Shown one piece after another: positions 1 through 8,341 of a stretch of 9,122 bases of DNA. The position numbers and the translations under genes are program-made. The DNA is taken from contig CADCEQ010000068.1 in NCBI GenBank assembly GCA_902800435.1, positions 1 through 9,122 on the forward strand, given 5' to 3'. The DNA comes from an uncultured Prevotellaceae bacterium. Lineage in GTDB: Bacteria; Bacteroidota; Bacteroidia; Bacteroidales; Bacteroidaceae. Under the pieces are notes generated by a model that saw only the letters and a program-made list of their open reading frames with translations, was not told where the DNA came from and searched no databases. Position 1 is the stretch's first letter. Every line of letters begins with the position of its first letter.

Positions 1-637
1 AGTCGGCATTGATCTCGCAGACGAGGTCGTCGATGGTGGGGGTGGGATCAGCTGCTCCTGCCAGTGCAAAGAAGGCGTGGTGCGTCAGGTTGATGATGGT
101 CTTCTTGTTGGTGCTGGCCAGATACTCGATGACCAGTTCGTTGAGGTCGGTGAAGGTGAATTCCACCGTCACGTCGACTTCGCCCGTGTAGCCTTCCTCG
201 CCGTAGCTTGAGACGCGGTGCAGGGCCAGCGAGCGGGGACCCATCTGGCGTGCATCCCATACCTTGGCATTGAAGCCCTTCAGACCGCCGTGCAGGTGGT
301 TGGGGCCGTTGTTGATAGCCAGCTGGTAGTCCTTGCCGTTCAGCGTGAACTGGCCCTTGCAGATGCGGTTGCCCCAGCGCCCGATCAGCGTCGAGAGGTA
401 AGGCTCCTCGCCGTTCATGAGCTGCTGGATGTTGGCATGTCCCTCAATGACATTGCCCACGTTTCCGTCCTTGTCGGGCACCATGATGGCGCAGATGGCG
501 CCGCCAAAGTTTGTGATTGCTACTTCGTAACCCTTGCGATTGCGCAGGATGTACAGATCAGTTTTTTTACCATTGATAGTGGCCTGGAAATCTTCTCTTT
601 TCAGACCACAAAGAGTCGCATTTTCTGTGTTTGCCAT
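1..637 (-). CDS. galM: Aldose 1-epimerase (galactose mutarotase), 3' end cut off
   Basis: It interconverts the alpha and beta anomers of hexoses such as galactose in the cytoplasm, feeding the Leloir pathway. Read from the ATG at 635-637, 212 residues are present without a stop. Family members are usually about 340-380 residues, so roughly the last 40% lies beyond the window. Visible motifs are GRWGNRI (86-92, with the substrate-binding Arg), NHLHGG (113-118, with the conserved His of HGG at 116) and INLTHHAFF (182-190). H187 in the last motif is at the position of the catalytic acid. The catalytic Glu is expected in the missing part. The usual Asn before that His (NLTNH) is His here. There is no signal peptide, so a cytoplasmic enzyme is inferred. 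A Bacteroidetes promoter lies about 30 nt upstream, and a terminator separates it from folC, so it is its own unit. The family call is firm; sugar specificity is not shown. Confidence 0.93.
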   Translation of the reverse strand, partial: MANTENATLCGLKREDFQATINGKKTDLYILRNRKGYEVAITNFGGAICAIMVPDKDGNVGNVIEGHANIQQLMNGEEPYLSTLIGRWGNRICKGQFTLNGKDYQLAINNGPNHLHGGLKGFNAKVWDARQMGPRSLALHRVSSYGEEGYTGEVDVTVEFTFTDLNELVIEYLASTNKKTIINLTHHAFFALAGAADPTPTIDDLVCEINAD

Positions 638-671
638 AACTGTTTGTTTTAAGTTTAAAAGTATTTGCCTA

Positions 672-703
672 CAAAGTAACAAAAAATAAACCAAACAAAC
701 AAA
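672..703 (-). promoter_or_regulatory. Bacteroidetes-type promoter of galM
   Basis: On the minus strand a TTTG (700-703) is followed, after exactly 20 nt, by TTACTTTG (672-679). This matches the Bacteroidetes TTTG / 19-21 nt / TAnnTTTG consensus except for one base in the -7 box. Transcription would start near 665 and give a leader of about 28 nt. It lies between the folC terminator and galM, where a promoter is needed. Confidence 0.65.
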
Positions 704-714
704 GGAAAGAACGC

Positions 715-751
715 AAAAAACGTTTAAGGGAGTGTTAAAAACACCTAAACG
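715..751 (-). terminator. Rho-independent terminator of the grpE-dnaJ-folC unit
   Basis: A hairpin has a 6-bp outer stem (721-726 with 746-751), an internal loop, and a 5-bp inner stem (732-736 with 740-744) closed by a 3-nt loop. Six T residues follow on the minus strand (715-720). The folC stop codon (745-747) lies in the ascending arm, so terminator and gene end overlap. The T-tract is on the correct side for minus-strand transcription. Confidence 0.7.
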
Positions 752-2037
752 CCCTTTTTCAGGAAGTCAGCGACCACATAATTGCTGCCTCCGACGAAGA
801 TAAAATCGCTTTTCCGGGCTGCTTTTTGTGCCGCAGCGAAGGCTTCTTCCACCGTCTCATAGCAGTCGCCCGAGAGTCCTGACTGGCTGGCGGCTTCCTG
901 CAGTCGCTCGACGGGAAGTGCCCGGTGTGTCGAGGGCTGGGTGAAGTAGTAGGTGGCGTTTTTGGGAGCAAGAGCCAAGACGCCGTTGACGTCTTTGTCG
1001 CTGACCATTCCGAAGACGATGTGCAGCTTTCCGCCCTTGAGGGCAGCCAACTGTTTGCCGAGGTTTTCCCACGCAGCAATGTTATGGCCGATGTCGCAGA
1101 TGACCGTTGGCGAAGTGCTGACCGTCTGCCAGCGGGCCATCAGACCGGTGAGTTCACTGACGTGTGCGAAAGCCTCTTTGACGACTTTCTTCTGCCTCTT
1201 GACGATGCCCAGTCCGACTAGCACGTCGGCAGCGCATAATATGGTACGCGTGTTCTTTATTTGATAGTTGCCGTAAAGCTCGCCATTGAACGCCCCCCAG
1301 TGGGCGGTCTCATAGCTGATGACACTGCTGTCGGCCATGAGTGTGGCAGAGAGCATCTCCTGTTCGTCCTCAGCAAAGCGGATAGGGGCATGGCGCTGCT
1401 GTGCTAACGACTCAAAGACGTGGCGCGACTCAGGCGAGGTCTCGCCGATGACCACGGGCACACCGTCCTTGATGATGCCGCCTTTCTCGAAGGCAATCTG
1501 TTCGACGGTCTTCCCGAGAATCTGTGTATGCTCCAGGCTGACGTTGGTGATAACCGAGAGAACGGGCGTGATGATGTTCGTGCTGTCGAGGCGTCCGCCT
1601 AATCCCACTTCAACCACGGCAATGTCAATCTGCTCGTCGCTGAAGTACTTGAAGGCCATCGCCGTGGCTATCTCGAAGAATGTGCAGCCGATGGTCTCAA
1701 ACTGCTTGCGCCCTTCCTCGACAAACCGCACCACATAATCCTGATTGATGGGCGCGCCATTGATGCGGATGCGCTCGCTGAAGTCCAGTACGTGGGGCGA
1801 CGTGTAGAGACCTACTTTGTAGCCACCCGACTGCAAAATAGCGGCCAGCGTGTGTGAGACCGAACCCTTGCCGTTGGTGCCGGTAACGTGGATGCACTTG
1901 AAGTCCCGGTGCGGGTGACCGTAGTGGTCGTCCAGCCGCAGCATATTGTCCAGACTGGCTTTATAGCCCGTCTGGCCCTGATGTTCAAAGTTAGCCGTCT
2001 TACAGAACAGCCACTCACACGTCTCTTGATACGTCAC
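745..2037 (-). CDS. folC: Dihydrofolate synthase / folylpolyglutamate synthase
   Basis: An ATP-dependent Mur-ligase-family enzyme that adds glutamate to dihydropteroate or to folates, making and retaining folate cofactors in the cytoplasm. With the chosen GTG start (2035-2037) it has 430 residues, normal for FolC. Motifs: P-loop TGTNGKGS (52-59), GLYTSPH (76-82), EVGLGGRLDSTN (143-154), AFEKGGIIK (182-190), and the C-terminal-domain DIGHN (315-319). The usual GRxQ motif reads ARWQ (301-304). The frame stays open to an ATG at 2184, but that extension would overlap dnaJ by 104 nt and its Arg/Ser-rich sequence looks like a shadow of dnaJ. The VTYQET start matches the usual FolC N-terminus. A 43-nt repeat-bearing gap separates it from dnaJ, with no promoter seen, so co-transcription with grpE-dnaJ is inferred. 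Confidence 0.93.
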   Translation of the reverse strand: MTYQETCEWLFCKTANFEHQGQTGYKASLDNMLRLDDHYGHPHRDFKCIHVTGTNGKGSVSHTLAAILQSGGYKVGLYTSPHVLDFSERIRINGAPINQDYVVRFVEEGRKQFETIGCTFFEIATAMAFKYFSDEQIDIAVVEVGLGGRLDSTNIITPVLSVITNVSLEHTQILGKTVEQIAFEKGGIIKDGVPVVIGETSPESRHVFESLAQQRHAPIRFAEDEQEMLSATLMADSSVISYETAHWGAFNGELYGNYQIKNTRTILCAADVLVGLGIVKRQKKVVKEAFAHVSELTGLMARWQTVSTSPTVICDIGHNIAAWENLGKQLAALKGGKLHIVFGMVSDKDVNGVLALAPKNATYYFTQPSTHRALPVERLQEAASQSGLSGDCYETVEEAFAAAQKAARKSDFIFVGGSNYVVADFLKKGV

Positions 2038-2080
2038 TGGGGAATTTATGATTTTCGGATTATCGATTCTCGATTGGGGC
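2038..2080. repeat. Short AT-rich repeat words in the dnaJ-folC gap
   Basis: This 43-nt gap contains copies of ATTTTCGGATTATCGATT- and TCTCGATT-like words, close to the GATTTTCGATT units filling the mmdA-mmdE gap at 6140-6247. TATCGATTCTCGAT is partly self-complementary, so a weak hairpin in the intercistronic RNA is possible. No promoter or terminator with a T-tract is seen. Confidence 0.45.
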
Positions 2081-3226
2081 TTAACTGAAATAGTTCTTGA
2101 ACCGCTGGAAGATGGTCTCCTTGGTCTGCTTGTCGCCCTTGAAGTTATCGCTCTCCTTGAACTGCTCGATGGCCTCCTTCTCACTGCGACTCAAGGTCTT
2201 CGGCACGTAGACGCTGATGTTGACCACCAGGTCGCCCCTGCCACTGCCGTAGCCTTGTACGGCGGGTAGTCCCTTGCCACGCAGACGGAGCGTCTTGCCA
2301 GGCTGAGTACCGTTGTCGATCTTCACGCGAAGCTTGCTGCCCTCGATGGTGGGAATCTCTATATCGCCTCCAAGCGCTGCTGTAGGGAAGTCGAGCAACA
2401 GATTGTATATAAGGTCGTTACCATCTCTGACAAACGTACTGTTCTTCTCCTCTTCAATGAATACCTGAATGTCACCATTGATGCCGTTCTTGCGTCCGGC
2501 ATTTCCCTTGCCGGGAACATTGACCACCATGCCTTCGGCTACGCCGGCGGGAATCTTGATCTCGACCACCTCTTCGCCTTTGACGATGCCCTCGCCACCA
2601 CATTCCTTACACTTGTTCTTGATGACGGTTCCTTCGCCACCACACGTCGGACAGACACTCTGCGTCTGCATCATACCGAAGATGCTCTGCTTGGTATGGG
2701 TGACGACGCCCAAGCCATGACACGTCGGACACTGCTCAACGCCAGAACCAGTCTCGGCACCCGTGCCGTGACAATGCTCACAGGGAATATCCTTGCGCAC
2801 CTTGAACTTCTTGGTGACACCTTGGTTTATCTCTTCCAACGTCAGGCGCAGCTTCAGTCTCAGGTCGCTGCCACGATGCTGCTGGGGACGTCGCGGACCA
2901 CCGCCAAAGCCACCGAAGCCATGACCACCGAAGATGTCGCCGAACATCGAGAAGATGTCGTCCATGTTCATCGAGGCTCCGCCGAAGCCGCCGAAACCTC
3001 CACCCGAGAGGCCCTCAAAGCCAAACTGGTCATACTGCTGACGCTTCTGCGGGTCGTGGAGCACGTCGTAGGCCTCTGCAGCCTCCTTGAACTTCTCCTC
3101 TGCCTCTTTGTCACCCGGATTGCGGTCGGGGTGGTATTTGATGGCTATCTTGCGATATGCTTTCTTAATCTCGTCCTCGGTGGCCGTCTTGCTGACGCCC
3201 AGCACGTCGTAATAGTCTCTTTTCAT
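2081..3226 (-). CDS. dnaJ: Chaperone protein DnaJ (Hsp40, type I)
   Basis: Co-chaperone that delivers unfolded proteins to DnaK and stimulates its ATPase in the cytoplasm. At 381 residues it is full length for a class A DnaJ. Domains in order: J-domain 1-70 with the HPD motif at 32-34; a Gly/Phe-rich linker about 74-110; a zinc-binding region with four CxxCxGxG repeats at C149/C152, C166/C169, C192/C195 and C206/C209; then the C-terminal substrate-binding barrels. All eight zinc cysteines are present. Its ATG shares four bases with the grpE stop (ATGA at 3223-3226), a typical translational-coupling arrangement. DnaK is not in the window. Confidence 0.98.
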   Translation of the reverse strand: MKRDYYDVLGVSKTATEDEIKKAYRKIAIKYHPDRNPGDKEAEEKFKEAAEAYDVLHDPQKRQQYDQFGFEGLSGGGFGGFGGASMNMDDIFSMFGDIFGGHGFGGFGGGPRRPQQHRGSDLRLKLRLTLEEINQGVTKKFKVRKDIPCEHCHGTGAETGSGVEQCPTCHGLGVVTHTKQSIFGMMQTQSVCPTCGGEGTVIKNKCKECGGEGIVKGEEVVEIKIPAGVAEGMVVNVPGKGNAGRKNGINGDIQVFIEEEKNSTFVRDGNDLIYNLLLDFPTAALGGDIEIPTIEGSKLRVKIDNGTQPGKTLRLRGKGLPAVQGYGSGRGDLVVNISVYVPKTLSRSEKEAIEQFKESDNFKGDKQTKETIFQRFKNYFS

Positions 3227-3795
3227 TGTCCAACTGCCACTTTGGCGTGGCGTATCACCTTGTCATTCAGTTTGTAACCCTTCTGTACGCAGTCAATCAC
3301 CTTGCCTTTCTTGTCGTCGCCCATTCCCGGCACCATGGCCACGGCCTCATGGACATCTGTGTCGAAGTCGGCCTGTTCGGTCTCTATCACGCTGACGCCT
3401 TGACTCTCAAGCACCTTCAGCAGCTTGTGGTAGATCAGCTCCATGCCTTCGCGCAGCACCGCAGGCTCGTCGGTCTTGGCACCGTTCTCAATGGCGCGCT
3501 CCATGTCGTCGACAACTGGCAAAATGGCAGTCAGAACCTTCTCGCCGCCGTTCAGAATCAGCTCAGCACGCTCTTTGAGCGTACGCTTGCGGTAGTTGTC
3601 AAACTCAGCTACTGAGCGCAGGTACTTGTCCTTCAGCTCGGCAATCTGTTCCTCGGCAGCCTCTAACGGGTCTTTTTCTTCCGCAGCCTCGGTGGCAGCT
3701 GCTTCATCGGCAGCAGCCTCTTCTGTCCCGGCCTGTACGTCCTGCTCTTCCTGCAGGTTCTCTCCATCTTCGATGTTGATATCTTTTTCTTTCAT
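3223..3795 (-). CDS. grpE: Nucleotide exchange factor GrpE
   Basis: Releases ADP from DnaK during the chaperone cycle; acts as a dimer in the cytoplasm. The 190-residue product has a very acidic, Ala/Glu-rich N-terminal tail (about 1-45) and a long helical coiled-coil region (about 45-95, including the EFDNYRKRT motif at 64-72). A C-terminal beta domain ends in [12 protein letters not shown], matching the family tail. Length and order are normal. It is first in a grpE-dnaJ-folC unit and overlaps dnaJ by 4 nt. Its 55-nt leader region carries no good TAnnTTTG box but does contain a sigma54-type -24/-12 element. No CIRCE element is seen. Confidence 0.97.
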   Translation of the reverse strand: MKEKDINIEDGENLQEEQDVQAGTEEAAADEAAATEAAEEKDPLEAAEEQIAELKDKYLRSVAEFDNYRKRTLKERAELILNGGEKVLTAILPVVDDMERAIENGAKTDEPAVLREGMELIYHKLLKVLESQGVSVIETEQADFDTDVHEAVAMVPGMGDDKKGKVIDCVQKGYKLNDKVIRHAKVAVGQ

Positions 3796-3830
3796 AATAA
3801 ACCTTATTATATGTTACTTTGCATGTAGAA

Positions 3831-3848
3831 TAGCAAAAAGCGTGCCAA
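3831..3848 (-). promoter_or_regulatory. Sigma54 (RpoN) -24/-12 promoter element before grpE
   Basis: The minus strand reads TTGGCACG, then CTTT, then TTGCTA. This agrees at every conserved position with the sigma54 consensus TGGCACG-N4-TTGCW. The GG (3845-3846) and GC (3833-3834) dinucleotides are separated by the required 10 nt. Transcription would start near 3821, leaving a 26-nt leader before grpE. It sits in the right orientation directly after the ABC-F terminator. No competing TAnnTTTG box was found in this gap. Use in the cell is inferred: an RpoN and an enhancer-binding protein would be needed, and neither is in the window. Confidence 0.6.
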
Positions 3849-3850
3849 AT

Positions 3851-3889
3851 AAAAAGCTTCATGGTCTCTTTTTCCAGAAACCATGAAGC
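3851..3889 (-). terminator. Rho-independent terminator after the ABC-F gene
   Basis: A perfect 10-bp inverted repeat (3856-3865 with 3880-3889, GCTTCATGGT and its complement) has a 14-nt loop. On the minus strand TTTTT follows (3851-3855). It lies 24 nt past the ABC-F stop and closes the mce-to-ABC-F unit. The plus strand has a looser T-run after the hairpin, but no plus-strand gene there needs it. Confidence 0.88.
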
Positions 3890-3912
3890 CTGATTCCTTT
3901 TTAGAGCATGTT

Positions 3913-5529
<1,617 letters not shown>

Positions 5530-5553
5530 TTAATGCTTCTTCCTACTTTTCTG

Positions 5554-5985
5554 TTACTCAATGACGACGAGTGCCTCGTCCTCCATCACGCTCTGGCCAA
5601 CCTTCACGCAGATGGCGGTCACCTTACCGCTCTTCTCGGCCTGCAGGTTGTTGGCCATCTTCATGGCTTCGAGCACGATGACGTTGTCGCCGGCCTGCAC
5701 CTCCTGACCAACCTCGACGAGGATGTCGGTGATGACGCCGGGCAGTGGCGACTTCAGGGCACCAGCCTTACCGGCTGCCGACACAGCAGCATCACCTCTG
5801 TCAGCGGGGGCATCGCCTCCAGCGGCAGGACGTACCACGGGTTTCATTTTTTCAGGTTCTGGCTCGCGCTCCATCTCCACCTTGAACTCCTCGCCATTGA
5901 CGGTGAGTGTGGCGATGTTGTCGACGATTTCTCCGATGGCAACCTCATATTTGTTGCCGTTGATGGTATACTTATATTCCTTCAT
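5554..5985 (-). CDS. mmdC: Biotin carboxyl carrier subunit (methylmalonyl-CoA decarboxylase gamma-type)
   Basis: Carries the carboxyl group taken from methylmalonyl-CoA by MmdA as carboxybiotin. The 143-residue protein has an N-terminal beta-rich segment (1-40) and a Pro/Ala/Gly-rich flexible linker (about 41-77). A biotinyl domain (78-143) holds EAMKM at 106-110, where K109 is the biotin attachment site. The PLPG turn (80-83) is also typical. It lies 12 nt after the small MmdE-like ORF and 27 nt before the ABC-F gene. In decarboxylases of this type the next gene is often the membrane subunit mmdB, which is absent here. It could instead serve another biotin enzyme such as a propionyl-CoA carboxylase, but its position beside mce-mmdA favours the methylmalonyl-CoA system. 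Confidence 0.9.
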   Translation of the reverse strand: MKEYKYTINGNKYEVAIGEIVDNIATLTVNGEEFKVEMEREPEPEKMKPVVRPAAGGDAPADRGDAAVSAAGKAGALKSPLPGVITDILVEVGQEVQAGDNVIVLEAMKMANNLQAEKSGKVTAICVKVGQSVMEDEALVVIE

Positions 5986-5997
5986 GTCACAATTGAT

Positions 5998-6156
5998 TTA
6001 GGGTCGGGCTGTCATAGATAGCGAGGCAAGGTTCCACATCGTCGTATGATCAGCTATCGTGATGATGCCAGTCTCCACGTCGTGGACGTTGTTGCCAAGG
6101 TGCTCATGGAGCGCCATCGCTATAGCAGCACCTATTTCGTTTTCGATTTTCATCAT
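5998..6156 (-). CDS. Small MmdE-like (epsilon subunit-like) protein, 52 residues
   Basis: An ORF short enough to escape most gene callers runs from ATG at 6154-6156 (a second ATG follows at once) to TAA at 5998-6000. The product begins MMKIENEIGAAIAMALHEHL and continues with HDVETGIITI (25-34) and WNLASLSMTARP (41-52). The EIGAAIAMAL stretch and the final W-x-L-A-S tail resemble the C-terminal tails of decarboxylase delta/gamma subunits (OadG, MmdD). In Veillonella the 55-residue MmdE, which resembles the MmdD tail, sits in the same place before mmdC. Size, position and tight 12-nt spacing to mmdC support a real gene; there is no membrane helix. In known systems this peptide helps hold the complex together; that role is inferred. 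Codons 2-6 fall in the intergenic GAAAATCGAAAA repeat. Confidence 0.65.
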   Translation of the reverse strand: MMKIENEIGAAIAMALHEHLGNNVHDVETGIITIADHTTMWNLASLSMTARP

Positions 6157-6247
6157 TATTATTTTCGATTTACTGATTTTCGATTTTCAATTGAATACTC
6201 TGGCGGATTTCCGATCCTCGATACATTTAAATCGAAAATCGAAAATC
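6140..6247. repeat. GATTTTCGATT repeats with a 14-bp perfect inverted repeat (mmdA-mmdE gap)
   Basis: The gap between mmdA and the small ORF is filled by copies of GATTTTCGATT-type units. GATTTTCGATTTTC at 6175-6188 is matched by its exact complement at 6234-6247, enclosing a 45-nt loop with a smaller palindrome-like CGGATTTCCG at 6204-6213. Another copy at 6140-6150 reaches into the start of the small ORF. In the minus-strand mRNA this would form a stem separating the mmdA message from the downstream genes. There is no T-tract typical of a terminator. Confidence 0.7.
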
Positions 6248-6260
6248 CGTCAATCGTAAA

Positions 6261-7826
6261 TCACATTGGAATATTTCCGTGTTTCTTGGCGGGCAGTGCG
6301 TCGCGCTTGGTAGCCAGCTGGGCCAGTCCGCGGCAGATGCGGAAGCGCGTGTTGCGCGGCTCGATGACATCGTCGATATAGCCGTACTTGGCAGCCTGGT
6401 AGGGGTTGGCAAACAGCTCGTTGTACTCGTCCTCCTTCTCAGCGATAAATGCCTTCACGTCCTCACCGGCCTCCTTCTTGGCCTTGGCCTCCTTGGCATA
6501 GAGCACGGCGGCAGCACCTGAGGCACCCATCACGGCAATCTCAGCTGAGGGCCATGCGTAGTTCAGGTCGGTATGCAGCTGCTTCGAACCCATCACGATG
6601 TGCGAGCCGCCATACGACTTACGCAGTGTGACCGTGATCTTGGGCACCGTAGCCTCGCCATAGGCGTAGAGCAGCTGGGCACCGTGCAGGATTACGGCAT
6701 TGTACTCCTGACCAGTACCGGGCAGGAAGCCGGGCACGTCGACAAACGAGATGATGGGGATGTTGAAGGCGTCGCAGAAGCGGACGAAGCGGGCACCCTT
6801 GCGTGAGGCGTTCACATCGAGCACACCAGCGTAGCAGGTAGGCTGGTTGGCCACGATGCCGACGCTCTGACCGTTGAAGCGGGCGAAGCCGACGATGATG
6901 TTCTTGGCGAACTTAGGCTGCACCTCGAAGAACTCGTGGTCGTCGGTGACGGCCAGGATGACCTTGTACATGTCGTAGGCCTCGTTGGGGTTCTCGGGGA
7001 TAATCTCATTCAGCTCGTCCTCCAAGCGGTTGATGGGGTCGCTGCACTTGCGGCGCGGAGCCACCTCCATATTATTAGAAGGAATATATGAGAGCAGCGT
7101 CTTGATCATCTGCAGACCTTCCTCCTCGGTCTTGGCGGTGAAGTGGGTGACTCCCGACTTTGTCGAGTGAACCGATGCGCCGCCGAGGTGCTCCTGGTCG
7201 ATGTCCTCGCCCGTGACGGTCTTCACCACCTTCGGACCCGTAAGGAACATATAGCTCGTGCCTTCCATCATCAGCGTGAAGTCGGTGAGGGCAGGGGAGT
7301 AGACGGCACCACCGGCGCAGGGACCGAAGATACCGCTGATCTGCGGGATGACACCCGAAGCCAGGATGTTACGCTCGAAGATCTCAGCGTAGCCGGCCAG
7401 GGCGTTGATACCCTCCTGAATACGTGCACCACCCGAGTCGTTGATGCCGATGACGGGAGCGCCCATCTTCAAGGCCATGTCCATCACCTTGCAGATCTTC
7501 TGACTCATGGTCTCGCTCAGCGAACCGGCATGTACGGTGAAGTCCTGTGCGAATACAAAGACCAGACGTCCGTCAATCGTACCTGAACCTGCCACCACGC
7601 CGTCGCCGGGGAACTGCTTCTTCTCCATGCCGAAGTTGTGGCAACGGTGCTCCTTGAACATGTCATACTCCTCGAACGACCCTTCGTCGAGCAGCATGTC
7701 GATGCGCTCGCGGGCAGTGTACTTACCCCTGTCGTGCTGTTTCTGTATGGCTTTCTCACCGCCGCCCATCCTGGCCTTCTCGCGGTTCTCAATCAGCTGT
7801 TTGATTTTCTCTAATTGCTTTGACAT
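6261..7826 (-). CDS. mmdA: Methylmalonyl-CoA decarboxylase alpha subunit (carboxyltransferase)
   Basis: Transfers the carboxyl group of (S)-methylmalonyl-CoA to biotin on MmdC, giving propionyl-CoA. At 521 residues it is full length for the PccB/MmdA family. Two crotonase-like halves are visible. The N-terminal half has SGGARIQEG (131-139) and GPCAGGAVY (168-176), the first oxyanion-hole region. The C-terminal half has [11 protein letters not shown] (365-375), [13 protein letters not shown] (403-415) and [18 protein letters not shown] (424-441). It ends in KKHGNIPM, the family-typical tail. It follows mce by 55 nt of tandem octamer repeats. The sequence alone cannot fully separate MmdA from propionyl-CoA carboxylase beta; the mce partner, the MmdE-like ORF and the lack of a biotin carboxylase gene nearby favour decarboxylase in the succinate-to-propionate pathway. 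Confidence 0.93.
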   Translation of the reverse strand: MSKQLEKIKQLIENREKARMGGGEKAIQKQHDRGKYTARERIDMLLDEGSFEEYDMFKEHRCHNFGMEKKQFPGDGVVAGSGTIDGRLVFVFAQDFTVHAGSLSETMSQKICKVMDMALKMGAPVIGINDSGGARIQEGINALAGYAEIFERNILASGVIPQISGIFGPCAGGAVYSPALTDFTLMMEGTSYMFLTGPKVVKTVTGEDIDQEHLGGASVHSTKSGVTHFTAKTEEEGLQMIKTLLSYIPSNNMEVAPRRKCSDPINRLEDELNEIIPENPNEAYDMYKVILAVTDDHEFFEVQPKFAKNIIVGFARFNGQSVGIVANQPTCYAGVLDVNASRKGARFVRFCDAFNIPIISFVDVPGFLPGTGQEYNAVILHGAQLLYAYGEATVPKITVTLRKSYGGSHIVMGSKQLHTDLNYAWPSAEIAVMGASGAAAVLYAKEAKAKKEAGEDVKAFIAEKEDEYNELFANPYQAAKYGYIDDVIEPRNTRFRICRGLAQLATKRDALPAKKHGNIPM

Positions 7827-7830
7827 CTTG

Positions 7831-7880
7831 TTATTTCCGTTATTTCGTTATTTCGTTATTTCGATACTTCGTTATTTCGA
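7831..7880. repeat. Tandem octamer TTATTTCG array (mce-mmdA gap)
   Basis: On the plus strand about six units of an 8-bp word (TTATTTCG, with variants ATACTTCG and TTATTTCCG) fill nearly all of the 55-nt gap between mce and mmdA. On the minus strand the transcript would read repeated CGAAATAA. The period is too short for CRISPR. It is a candidate for slipped-strand length variation, which would change the intercistronic spacing but no coding frame. Confidence 0.75.
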
Positions 7881-7881
7881 T

Positions 7882-8292
7882 TCATTCCGGGTGTTCGCAG
7901 AGTTCCGTCAGCACTCCGGCGGTTGACTTCGGGTGCAGGAAGGCGATGTTCAGGCCCTCGGCGCCCTTGCGGGGAGCCTGGTCGATGAGGCGCACACCCT
8001 TCTCGCTGACCTCGGCCAGTGCGTTGGCGACGCCGTCCTCAATGCAGAAAGCTACGTGGTGAACGCCCTTGTTGCCCTTGTCAATCCACTTCTGGATGGT
8101 GCTCTCGGGCGATGTCGGCTCCAGCAGCTCCAGCTTCACCTCGCCGCAGCGCAGGAAAGCGGTCTTCACTTTCTGGTCTTCCACTACTTCAGTTGCATAA
8201 CACTCCAGTCCCAGCACGTCCGTAAAGAACGGCAGGCTCTCTTCAATGCTCTGGACAGCAATGCCCAGATGCTCAATGTGTGAAATCTTCAT
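7882..8292 (-). CDS. mce: Methylmalonyl-CoA epimerase
   Basis: Interconverts (R)- and (S)-methylmalonyl-CoA, linking methylmalonyl-CoA mutase to the decarboxylase in propionate formation; cytoplasmic and metal-dependent. The 136-residue protein is full length and has the two beta-alpha-beta-beta-beta modules of the vicinal oxygen chelate fold. The first begins IEHLGIAV (6-13) and the second GVHHVAF (76-82). Likely metal ligands by alignment with the family are H8, E55 (in KLELLEP), H79 and E130 (in GVLTELCEH). It is the first gene of the unit, directly upstream of mmdA, the usual Bacteroidales arrangement. A TAnnTTTG box lies about 37 nt upstream. Confidence 0.95.
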   Translation of the reverse strand: MKISHIEHLGIAVQSIEESLPFFTDVLGLECYATEVVEDQKVKTAFLRCGEVKLELLEPTSPESTIQKWIDKGNKGVHHVAFCIEDGVANALAEVSEKGVRLIDQAPRKGAEGLNIAFLHPKSTAGVLTELCEHPE

Positions 8293-8328
8293 AATGATTA
8301 AAAATTAAGTATATATACATATTTTGTG

Positions 8329-8336
8329 CAAAGGTA
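8329..8336 (-). promoter_or_regulatory. TAnnTTTG -7 box of the mce unit
   Basis: The minus strand carries TACCTTTG, a perfect Bacteroidetes -7 element. The predicted start is near 8322, giving a leader of about 30 nt. No TTTG is found at the expected -33 distance, because that position is occupied by the pyrimidine-rich repeat arm. Strength is therefore uncertain. Confidence 0.5.
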
Positions 8337-8341
8337 CACAA

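Noticed and set aside
218..652. A 144-codon plus-strand open frame opposite galM
   Set aside because: The minus strand carries clear GalM motifs over the same bases; the plus-strand product has none.
2038..2184. An N-terminal extension of FolC by 49 residues
   Set aside because: Its Arg/Ser-rich sequence overlaps the dnaJ 3' end and includes the repeat gap; FolC proteins begin near the GTG-initiated VTYQET.
3814..3821. A plus-strand TTACTTTG resembling a -7 box
   Set aside because: No TTTG at the right distance upstream and no plus-strand gene downstream; it would transcribe antisense through the ABC-F terminator.
7831..7880. Possible CRISPR array
   Set aside because: The repeat unit is 8 bp with no spacers and no cas genes nearby.
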